Shown here: one piece after another, positions 37,063 to 43,402 of the stretch
Layout: every line of letters starts with the position of its first letter
How positions within the stretch are numbered: the stretch's first letter is position 1
NCBI GenBank assembly: GCA_039105265.1
Contig: JAPFFF010000103.1
Span: 1-63,727, forward strand
Reading direction: 5' to 3'
From: Tritrichomonas musculus
Taxonomy: Eukaryota; Parabasalia; Tritrichomonadida; Tritrichomonadidae
DNA length: 63,727 bases
Made by a program: the position numbers and the translations under genes
The notes under the pieces: generated by a model
What the model was told of the DNA's origin: nothing
The model's input: only the letters and a program-made list of their open reading frames with translations
Databases searched by the model: none

Positions 37063-37310
37063 CTATGCCCTATTGAAACAATAATTATAGTTATATTCTG
37101 ATTGTCAATTTCCGCTAAAATACGATAATTGCCTACTCTATAACGCCAATATTCACTTAAACTACCTTTAAGTGCTTTACCCTGAAAATAAGGATTTTCA
37201 GTATCTATTAAATTTTTTTCAATCCACTTTTTTATCTGCATAGCTTGTATTTTATCCATTTTACTAAATTGCTTTTGAGCTTTAGGTTTGATTATCAATT
37301 TATATTCCAT
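37044..37310 (-). CDS. RelE/ParE-family toxin
   Basis: 88 residues: MEYKLIIKPKAQKQFSKMD, the compact core WRYRVGNYRILAEIDNQNITIIIVSIGHRKEIYD typical of RelE/ParE proteins. It is the second gene of a two-gene unit, three bases after its antitoxin. It looks intact. Confidence 0.88.
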   Translation of the reverse strand: MEYKLIIKPKAQKQFSKMDKIQAMQIKKWIEKNLIDTENPYFQGKALKGSLSEYWRYRVGNYRILAEIDNQNITIIIVSIGHRKEIYD

Positions 37311-37313
37311 ACA

Positions 37314-37535
37314 TTACAATCCTATTTCTTTCATAGCCTGTTCAAAAGGTATTCCAGGTTCGTTATATTCATGGCTTTTTTCATATTCTTCTATTTCTTT
37401 AATATCTTCAAAATCTTCAAGTTTTTCATAAAATAATTCTTTTAAATATGCCGATAATGTTTTACCTTCAAATTTTGCAAATTGTTCCATAAGTTCTTTT
37501 TCTTTATTAGTTAATCTTATAGCTACCATAGACAT
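37314..37535 (-). CDS. Antitoxin of the RelE/ParE module (DUF6290/RHH-like)
   Basis: 73 residues from ATG 37535 with AAGAGGTGAT upstream. MVAIRLTNKEKELMEQFAKFEGKTLSAYLKEL is a ribbon-helix-helix; the acidic tail (EKLEDFEDIKEIEEYEKSHEY) is typical of the toxin-binding part. Transcribed against the surrounding phage genes from its own promoter. Confidence 0.85.
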   Translation of the reverse strand: MSMVAIRLTNKEKELMEQFAKFEGKTLSAYLKELFYEKLEDFEDIKEIEEYEKSHEYNEPGIPFEQAMKEIGL

Positions 37536-37556
37536 TAAAATCACCTCTTGTATAAC

Positions 37557-37585
37557 ATTGTATAACATACTTTATTATATGTCAA
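37557..37585 (-). promoter_or_regulatory. Promoter with direct repeats for the RelE/ParE module
   Basis: TTGACA (37580-37585), 17-base spacer and TACAAT (37557-37562) on the minus strand. Two adjacent copies of TGTTATACA overlap the -10 and are a likely antitoxin operator. The 135 bases to the right (37586-37722) hold no gene that I can support. Confidence 0.8.
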
Positions 37586-37722
37586 GTTACTAAAAATAGT
37601 GATTGAAAAATTATACAAAATAATAAGTTTTGGTCGAGCTGGATAAGGACGTAAAAACAGATTGTAGGAACTGAAAACCTCGATAAAAACAGTAATTCGT
37701 GGGACTAAACCACATAAAAAAA

Positions 37723-37775
37723 GGAAGACTCCTCTTCCTAAGAGGAGATGTCACTTAGTGACAGAGGAGTTATGG
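37723..37775 (+). repeat. Two-hairpin repeat, copy c, upstream of the scaffold gene
   Basis: Stem 1 CTCCTCTT/AAGAGGAG, stem 2 GTCAC-TTA-GTGAC, then AGAGGAGTTATGG. The 3' end runs into GGAGGT, the ribosome site of the scaffold gene. The 5' ACTCCTCT could alternatively pair with the terminal AGAGGAGT. Confidence 0.85.
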
Positions 37776-37786
37776 AGGTAATATAT

Positions 37787-38302
37787 ATGACAAATGAAAA
37801 TATCAATCAATGTGTACAGGAAAATTCAAATATATCAGAAATAAACGAACAACCAGACACCAAAAATCAAATAAACGATAACTTTAAATACCGTTTGGAA
37901 AGGGCCAAAGAACAAGGAGTAAAGCAGGTTTTACAAGATCTTGGAGTAACAAGTATAGATGAAGTAAAGGAAGTTTACAAAAAGCTCGAAGAAACGACCA
38001 AAAGCTATCAGCAGATGAAAACCGAGGCTGATAAAGCAAGAAATTACGAGCAAAAACTTGAAGTACTTAAAAGTGGTTTTGATGAAAAGTTTGTGGACTA
38101 TATCGCATACAAACTGGGTCAAACCGAGAATTTTACTGAAAGTTTAACTAAATTCAAGGATGAAAATCCACAGTATCTTAAAAATCAAAGTTCAGGGATA
38201 AGAATTAATACTAGTCCGAGCTTTGAAACCACTGCTCAACCTGCGAAAAACAACGATGATCTAATGAATGCATGGATAAAAAAACAAGTTTTACAAATTT
38301 AA
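37787..38302 (+). CDS. Capsid scaffolding protein, prophage 1
   Basis: 171 residues from ATG 37787, behind GGAGGT supplied by repeat c. Polar N-terminus, a long charged coiled-coil (about residues 30-100: KYRLERAKEQGVKQVL, KKLEETTKSYQQMKTE), and a basic C-terminus. This and its place directly before the capsid gene fit SPP1-type scaffold proteins. Confidence 0.75.
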   Translation: MTNENINQCVQENSNISEINEQPDTKNQINDNFKYRLERAKEQGVKQVLQDLGVTSIDEVKEVYKKLEETTKSYQQMKTEADKARNYEQKLEVLKSGFDEKFVDYIAYKLGQTENFTESLTKFKDENPQYLKNQSSGIRINTSPSFETTAQPAKNNDDLMNAWIKKQVLQI

Positions 38303-38325
38303 AAATCAGAAAGGACTCGATTAAA

Positions 38326-39459
38326 ATGACAGATTTCATATCAAGACAAAACGCAAACCCCCTCATTCCCGTTCAGGCAGCGAGGGAAATTGCAGAAGGA
38401 GCAGCAAAAGCAAGTACCGTAATGAGCACATTTTCAAGTATTCAAATGAGTACTAAACCCCACAGAATACCGGCGTTAGCAGCCCTTCCAGAGGTCAAAT
38501 GGTTAACTGAGGACACCTCAAGAAAACCGGTTACAAAAACAGGCTGGGAAAATATTTTTATGGATTGTGAGGAAGCTGCAGCGGTTGTGTGGATTCCAAA
38601 ATCAGTATTTGAGGACTCCGAATACAACATCTGGCAAAGTATTTCTCAGCGTTTTAGAGAATCAATCGGTCAAAAGGTTGATAAAGCTGTAATTTCAAGC
38701 TTCGAAAAACCTCAATCCTTCAGAGCCGGACTCATCGATTCGATCTATAATGCAAACAAAACTGTTCCAAACACATCCGATTTTTATAGCGACATCGACG
38801 CTGCAATGACGCTTGTTGAACAAAGCGGGTACAGCCCTAGCGCTGTAATGGGCGGAGTGGATATAAAGTCAGAGTTTAGAAGGCTTTTAGATAGCACAGG
38901 TCAACCAATCAGAGGCACTGAAATTGACGTGATTCCGCGCTACTACGTAGATAACGGAGCATGGGATAAAACAAAGGCAAAACTTATCGTAGGAGATTTT
39001 AGACAAGCACTTTATGGAATTCGTCAGGACATGGAACTTACGTTTTCCGAACATACAACTATTTTTGACAACGCAGGAAATCCTCACTCAATGTTCCAAG
39101 AAGACAGCGTAGCAGCCCGTGTAAGATTTAGGTTTGCATGGTGCATTCCAAATCCAATCAATATTTTAGATTCAAACCCTGAAACAAGATTTCCATTTGC
39201 TTTGATCGAAGCAAGTCCCGCTCACAGCACTGTTAACGTAAACTTTACTGTAAATGATTCAGAATCCTCGCCAGTAAGCGGCGCAACCATAAAAATGGGC
39301 GGTATGAGCAGAAAAACAAATTCAACAGGACAGGCAAGTTTCAAAACAAGCAAAAATCAAAATTATGTCTATCACGTAAGCGCTGAAGGAAAAAGCAGCG
39401 TTAAGGGCAAAACGGAGGTAGAATCAGTCGACAAAGCAGTTTCTGTAACAATGAATTAA
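38326..39459 (+). CDS. Major capsid protein, prophage 1 (HK97 fold) with Ig-like tail
   Basis: 377 residues. Residues 1 to about 295 match HK97-fold capsid proteins (MSTFSSIQMSTKPHRIPAL, EVKWLTEDTSRKPVTKTGWE, VRFRFAWCIPNP). The last 80 residues form a carboxypeptidase-regulatory/Ig-like domain (NVNFTVNDSESSPVSGATIK, TNSTGQASFKT), probably exposed on the shell as a decoration. Start at ATG 38326 after AGAAAGGACT. Confidence 0.85.
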   Translation: MTDFISRQNANPLIPVQAAREIAEGAAKASTVMSTFSSIQMSTKPHRIPALAALPEVKWLTEDTSRKPVTKTGWENIFMDCEEAAAVVWIPKSVFEDSEYNIWQSISQRFRESIGQKVDKAVISSFEKPQSFRAGLIDSIYNANKTVPNTSDFYSDIDAAMTLVEQSGYSPSAVMGGVDIKSEFRRLLDSTGQPIRGTEIDVIPRYYVDNGAWDKTKAKLIVGDFRQALYGIRQDMELTFSEHTTIFDNAGNPHSMFQEDSVAARVRFRFAWCIPNPINILDSNPETRFPFALIEASPAHSTVNVNFTVNDSESSPVSGATIKMGGMSRKTNSTGQASFKTSKNQNYVYHVSAEGKSSVKGKTEVESVDKAVSVTMN

Positions 39460-39463
39460 ATTA

Positions 39464-39517
39464 GGAAAGACTTCCCGAAATCCGGGAAGATGTCGCAAAG
39501 CGACAAAAAGGTTATGG
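39464..39517 (+). repeat. Two-hairpin repeat, copy d
   Basis: Same layout with changed bases on both sides of each stem: stem 1 CTTCCCG/CGGGAAG and stem 2 GTCGC-AAA-GCGAC, ending GTTATGG. It leads into the ribosome site of the next gene. Confidence 0.85.
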
Positions 39518-39529
39518 AAGTGAGAAAGC

Positions 39530-39979
39530 ATGTATGTAGATTATGGGTATTACAAGAACGAATTCAAAGGTACGACTTTAACCGAGGAAGAGTTTAATAC
39601 ATTTGGCAGTTTAAGCGAGAAATATATAGAAAAGAACACGCTTTCAAGGGTAACTGAGGGAAGTATTAACAGTTACCCTACGCCCCTGGTTCTCGACATA
39701 AAAGACTGCGTATGTGAACTTGCCTCATTTCTTCATGAAATAAGTTTGGTTAGGTCTAATGCTTTGGGAGGGGTAAATTCAGGCGAAGGAATAATCAAGA
39801 GTAAAAAAGCAGGTGAAGTGTCTATATCATACGATACGTCTTGTTTGTCTGGCATTTACCTAAATACAAAGAACGTCGAAGGCGAAAAACAATTGATTTT
39901 AAAACAGTATCTTTATCCGAGATGTATTGGAGGCACTACATATAATTTACTATCGAAGGTGATTGATAGATATGTTTAA
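39530..39979 (+). CDS. Head-tail connector protein, prophage 1
   Basis: 149 residues with the helical start YYKNEFKGTTLTEEEF and a mid part rich in helices (KDCVCELASFLHEISL), then a strand pair KAGEVSISYDTS. This is the pattern of SPP1 gp15-like adaptor proteins that sit below the portal. Overlaps the next gene by eight bases. Confidence 0.7.
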   Translation: MYVDYGYYKNEFKGTTLTEEEFNTFGSLSEKYIEKNTLSRVTEGSINSYPTPLVLDIKDCVCELASFLHEISLVRSNALGGVNSGEGIIKSKKAGEVSISYDTSCLSGIYLNTKNVEGEKQLILKQYLYPRCIGGTTYNLLSKVIDRYV

Positions 39980-40385
39980 AAGCACAATAACGTTATTTAA
40001 TTATCTGTATTCGTCTGACGAATATTCGAAAACTCTAATAAAAAACGTAGAAATCCAGCCGGTTTACAAGACCGATCCACAGACAAACAGTACTGAAAAC
40101 AATACTAAAGTTTTGATTATTGTGCCGTATAAGACAGATTCAGGCGGAGTATACGTAAACTCAGGCAGTGATATAAAGTATTATTTAAAGCCAAAATTGT
40201 GGAAAGAAAACACAGATTATTTCACGATTCAAAGTGGTTTAGATTTTATAATTGTCGGCGATTACTTGAGTCTAACAAATATCAGCCTAAATGACATAAA
40301 AAATAAAGTGGATGATGTATTTGTAATTAATGAAGTCAAGGACTTTTCAGACGATCTAAAGCATTTTGAGATAGTCGGAAGCTAG
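39972..40385 (+). CDS. Head closure or stopper protein, prophage 1
   Basis: 137 residues from ATG 39972 (AAGGTGAT upstream). Mostly beta: MFKSTITLFNYLYSSD, KVLIIVPYKTDSGGVYV, DFIIVGDYLSLTN. Position between adaptor and minor capsid genes suggests the stopper that seals the head; assignment is by position and general look. Confidence 0.6.
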   Translation: MFKSTITLFNYLYSSDEYSKTLIKNVEIQPVYKTDPQTNSTENNTKVLIIVPYKTDSGGVYVNSGSDIKYYLKPKLWKENTDYFTIQSGLDFIIVGDYLSLTNISLNDIKNKVDDVFVINEVKDFSDDLKHFEIVGS

Positions 40386-40396
40386 GACGTGAAAGC

Positions 40397-40831
40397 ATGG
40401 CAATAAACAATTTAAAAATCAATACGGTTTATTCAGAACTTAAATTTGATTTAGATTTCAGGAAATTAGCCAAAAGGCTAGATACCGCCCAAGAGACCCT
40501 TATCAATCAGATAAAAGAGGATACGGAAAAATACGTCCCTGCCAAAAGTTTAGATTTAGCAAGTTCTGCACATCCGGAAAACTATAATCAGGAGCTTGTA
40601 TGGAGCGGCCCCTACGCAAGATTCCAGTGTGGCGGTAAGGTAATGACAGATGAAAAAGGAAGAACCCGAGTTGGAAAAGGTGAAAAAAAGCCGATAGTTT
40701 CCAATCGAAATTTAGTATACAGGAAAGATGTCCATCCTGATGCCCGAAGTCATTGGTACGCAGAGGCGGAAAAAAGACATAAAAATGAATGGATAAAGAA
40801 AGTTAAGGACGTGGTTAGAAATGGCAAATGA
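40397..40831 (+). CDS. Minor capsid protein, prophage 1
   Basis: 144 residues: NNLKINTVYSELKFDLDFRKLAKRLD at the start, PAKSLDLASSAHPENYNQELVW in the middle, YRKDVHPDARSHWYAEAEKRH near the end. It matches the 'minor capsid protein' family of Firmicutes siphoviruses (HK97 gp10-like position). Overlaps the next gene by 11 bases. Confidence 0.75.
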   Translation: MAINNLKINTVYSELKFDLDFRKLAKRLDTAQETLINQIKEDTEKYVPAKSLDLASSAHPENYNQELVWSGPYARFQCGGKVMTDEKGRTRVGKGEKKPIVSNRNLVYRKDVHPDARSHWYAEAEKRHKNEWIKKVKDVVRNGK

Positions 40832-41324
40832 AAAGTACCCTTTGGTGAGTATTTCAGAGCAGGAAACGCTGATAAACCGCCTTATTTCCCTAATAAACAC
40901 CTTTCCTGACCTGCCAAACGCGGTAAAAGAAAAAGGTGTTTTGTTTTATGATATGTTTCCTAACCTTGAGAGCCTTGGAATCGCCACAGTATCAAGTGCA
41001 GTAATATTTCAAAGATTTATTGCAGGGTCGTATATCGGTAAGTATTGTTTTAGGATTCAATACAGATATTCGACTAAAAACGACAAAGAAAGAATCAGCA
41101 AACAATCTTTAGTAAGTACGATAGCCGAGTGGTTACAAGGAAATATCATTACAAGACCAGATGGAACTACGTACGCTTTAGAAAAATACCCCAAAATATC
41201 AGAAAACAAAGAAATAATGAGTATAGAAGTAACCGATAGAACAGTCCTTATAGACAAAAATAAATCAGGATACGAGGACAGTATAACAGATTTAATATTA
41301 AAATATCATGTAAGAAAGGCTTGA
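40821..41324 (+). CDS. Tail terminator or minor capsid protein, prophage 1
   Basis: 167 residues with AGSYIGKYCFRIQYRYSTKN and ITRPDGTTYALEKYPKI. The place before the tail-tube gene and the mixed alpha/beta look fit the tail completion protein family annotated as minor capsid protein. Confidence 0.65.
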   Translation: MANEKYPLVSISEQETLINRLISLINTFPDLPNAVKEKGVLFYDMFPNLESLGIATVSSAVIFQRFIAGSYIGKYCFRIQYRYSTKNDKERISKQSLVSTIAEWLQGNIITRPDGTTYALEKYPKISENKEIMSIEVTDRTVLIDKNKSGYEDSITDLILKYHVRKA

Positions 41325-41330
41325 TTAATT

Positions 41331-41873
41331 ATGGCAATAACTCCACAACCAAGATATACAGTTCAGCATTTATTAAATATTTCTTCCCCATATAGCTACG
41401 ATACTCAAAATTTTGCTCTTATCAACGAAGGAGTAACGGAGCTAACCGAAGAATTTAATCCCGAAACAGAAACTACCCAATATATAGCCGAAAAAGATGC
41501 AGTAACATACGTTAAAAGGTATGCTCCGTCAATAACTCTTTCTTCCTATTTGGTAAAAGACGACAGCGTAAACAAAAGGATAAGAGAAGTAATAAACACG
41601 CTTCCTGTTGGGTCGAACGCCGATACGGACTACATAAGGTTTAGCTATTTGGATAATATCGGAGAGACAAGCAAAGACATAATAAAATATACAGCATATC
41701 GCCGCAGAGGGACAATACCCGCAGGAAATATCGGAGGATCGGCAGGAGATACGACAAGTGCAAGTATTACCATAAACGGTAAAGGTGAAGCAATTAAAGG
41801 CGTTTTGACTGTGACTAAAGCAGACGGAACAACTACATATTCGTTTGCCGAAGGCGAAAATACAACAGAGTAA
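41331..41873 (+). CDS. Major tail tube protein, prophage 1
   Basis: 180 residues. ITPQPRYTVQHLLNISSPYSYDTQNFALINEGVTE, NPETETTQYIAEKDAVTYV and an Ile/Gly-rich end are typical of phage major tail proteins that stack into the tube. The gene is followed by about 400 bases with the type I toxin-like locus rather than directly by the chaperone genes. Confidence 0.75.
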   Translation: MAITPQPRYTVQHLLNISSPYSYDTQNFALINEGVTELTEEFNPETETTQYIAEKDAVTYVKRYAPSITLSSYLVKDDSVNKRIREVINTLPVGSNADTDYIRFSYLDNIGETSKDIIKYTAYRRRGTIPAGNIGGSAGDTTSASITINGKGEAIKGVLTVTKADGTTTYSFAEGENTTE

Positions 41874-41915
41874 GAAAAGGCAAAATCATTAATTTAAATT
41901 ACATTTTATTTATGA

Positions 41916-41921
41916 TATAAT
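41916..41921 (+). promoter_or_regulatory. Extended -10 promoter of toxin-like locus, copy 1
   Basis: TATGATATAAT contains TG-A-TATAAT; the upstream -35 region is weak (TTTAAA). The predicted transcript would begin at or next to GGTAGTAAGGAC (41929). Copy 2 has the same arrangement. Confidence 0.7.
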
Positions 41922-41928
41922 TAAAAAA

Positions 41929-42138
41929 GGTAGTAAGGACTTGTCTTTATGGTATACCCCACCCGACAAACTAAAAATTGAGTATCGAGTGGAGGTGATA
42001 CTATGAAACTATTTGCTAAAATCTTTAAATGGATTTTGAAAAAATGGCAAAAGAAAAAGCAGCCTACTGTAAAGGCTACTAATTCCACTGTTATTTTTAT
42101 AAATATCCATAAAGACTAAAGCAAAAGTCCTTACTACC
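41929..42138 (-). ncRNA. Predicted antisense RNA of toxin-like locus, copy 1
   Basis: On the minus strand TTGATA (42166-42171), an 18-base spacer and TATAAT (42142-42147) face the peptide gene. The RNA would start within GGTAGTAAGGAC (42127-42138 on the other strand), cover the whole peptide transcript, and could end at the T-run after CTACC (minus strand, 41923-41928). The promoter is conserved in copy 2. Role as RNA antitoxin is inference. Confidence 0.6.
42003..42119 (+). CDS. 38-residue cationic amphipathic peptide, toxin-like, copy 1
   Basis: Begins MKLFAKIFKWILKKW, then a Lys-rich stretch and a short beta-prone end IFINIHKD. Size, hydrophobic/cationic N-terminal helix and control elements resemble membrane-acting type I toxins. 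The ribosome site (GTGGAGGTG) can pair with CCCCACCCGA upstream (41957-41966), which would block translation. The transcript ends are complementary: GGTAGTAAGGAC with GTCCTTACTACC, and GTCTTTATGG with CCATAAAGAC. The second prophage carries a homologue of identical length at 56037. Confidence 0.75.
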   Translation: MKLFAKIFKWILKKWQKKKQPTVKATNSTVIFINIHKD

Positions 42139-42198
42139 ATTATTATACTAGGAAAGATATCAAAATATCAACAGCAAAAATTAACAAAAATAAAAAGT

Positions 42199-42232
42199 CT
42201 GCTTTGTCGCTGTAAGGTCAAGGCGGTTTTTT
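42199..42232 (+). terminator. Terminator after toxin-like locus, copy 1
   Basis: CTGCTTTG pairs with CAAGGCGG (two G-U pairs), followed by six T. It would end the sense transcript about 80 bases past the peptide stop. Confidence 0.75.
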
Positions 42233-42282
42233 ATATATTTCAAGGCATTTAGGTGCAGTAAAAAAATTATGGAAGTGACAAA

Positions 42283-42714
42283 ATGGAAGAAAGAGTTTAT
42301 GACGGAGAAATAAAAATACAAAGAGGAATTAAGAGAATAAAATTAAATGAAAACGGAGATTATTTAGAACTTCGAATTAACGATTTTACACTTACTCGCA
42401 GGTTTTCAGAGTTTTTAGAAGAAGTACAAAAAATTATTAATTTAGATAAGCAGTCAGAAAGCCCGGGTACTTCAGAAAAACTAAAACTTTTAGAAGAAAA
42501 ACAAACAACGGTTGCACAGAAAATAAACAGCTTTTTTGGCGATGATATTTGTCAAAAAGCGTTTGGTACTAACTGCCCATACATTGACGATATAACCGAT
42601 TTTTTAATGGGAATATCAGAGTTAATACAAAAATTCACAGGCGAAAAAATTAGTAATTTTAAGAAAATAGAAGATAAGTATTTAAACAAACAAAAAATAC
42701 GAAAAAGGATATGA
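42283..42714 (+). CDS. Tail-assembly protein (DUF6673-like), prophage 1
   Basis: 143 residues: YDGEIKIQRGIKRIKLNENGDYLELRINDFTL is the beta-rich start of the DUF6673 type, then charged helices with KLLEEKQTTVAQKI and a C-terminal Lys-rich tail. Its place between the tail tube and Gp15 suggests a tail-assembly chaperone. Confidence 0.65.
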   Translation: MEERVYDGEIKIQRGIKRIKLNENGDYLELRINDFTLTRRFSEFLEEVQKIINLDKQSESPGTSEKLKLLEEKQTTVAQKINSFFGDDICQKAFGTNCPYIDDITDFLMGISELIQKFTGEKISNFKKIEDKYLNKQKIRKRI

Positions 42715-42721
42715 TTTTTTT

Positions 42722-43399
42722 ATGTTTAACGTACTTACAGACTTACTACCAAAAGATTACAAAGGGTATCTGATAAACTACCAGTACTACAACGGAATAC
42801 TCATAAACGAGTGTTTGAAAGATAGAGAATGTCTATTTGATAATGACGATTACGGGAAAATCGAGAAAATATATACTGCATTTACAATACTTTATGGAAA
42901 TGGAATACCCGAATTTAATACCGCTTTAGAGGGTCTTGACTGGTTCATATCGTGCGATATTCCAAGGACAAACGAACCTGAAAACAAAGAGGAAGTCTTT
43001 GATTTTAATATAGACAGTCAGCTTTTATATTCGTCTTTTAGAGCCAAATATGGCATTAATTTAGCAACAGAAAAAGATCTTCACTGGTTTGAGTTTATAT
43101 ATCTTTTTAATGATTTAACAAAAACATCGTTTAGAGAAACAGTTAATATGCGACAGATGAAGCCAAGCCAGTATAAAGACGCAACCCCCGAATATAAAGA
43201 ACAGGTGCTTAGAGTTAAAAGAGAATTTAGTCTTAACACTAAATCTAAGCGTGAATCAGATGAATTAACTAAAGAGCAAAAACAAAAAATGATAGATTTT
43301 TACAGAGTAATAGGGAAGCAAATTCCAAAAGGTTATGGAGGGCTTCCCGAAATCCGGGAAGATGTCGCAAAGCGACAGAAAGGTTATGGAGGTGATTAA
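42722..43399 (+). CDS. Bacteriophage Gp15-family protein
   Basis: 225 residues of the Gp15 family that precedes the tape measure in A118/SPP1-like phages: FNVLTDLLPKDYKGYLINYQYYNGIL at the start, DFNIDSQLLYSSFRAKYGINL, HWFEFIYLFNDL. A tail-assembly chaperone role is likely. The last 20 or so codons are made by the two-hairpin repeat copy e, so the C-terminus reads GYGG...AKRQKGYGGD. Confidence 0.8.
   Translation: MFNVLTDLLPKDYKGYLINYQYYNGILINECLKDRECLFDNDDYGKIEKIYTAFTILYGNGIPEFNTALEGLDWFISCDIPRTNEPENKEEVFDFNIDSQLLYSSFRAKYGINLATEKDLHWFEFIYLFNDLTKTSFRETVNMRQMKPSQYKDATPEYKEQVLRVKREFSLNTKSKRESDELTKEQKQKMIDFYRVIGKQIPKGYGGLPEIREDVAKRQKGYGGD
43339..43389 (+). repeat. Two-hairpin repeat, copy e, inside the end of the Gp15 gene
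   Basis: Stem 1 CTTCCCG/CGGGAAG, stem 2 GTCGC-AAA-GCGAC, as in copy d. It is flanked by direct repeats GGTTATGGAGG at 43331-43341 and 43382-43392. It encodes the tail of the Gp15 protein and its last bases form the ribosome site of the tape-measure gene. Confidence 0.85.
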
Positions 43400-43402
43400 A
43401 CA

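Noticed and set aside
30781-43389. Regular hairpin repeats as a possible CRISPR array
   Set aside because: Copies are mostly dispersed over 12 kb, vary in sequence, have no unique spacers of even length, and no cas genes are near.
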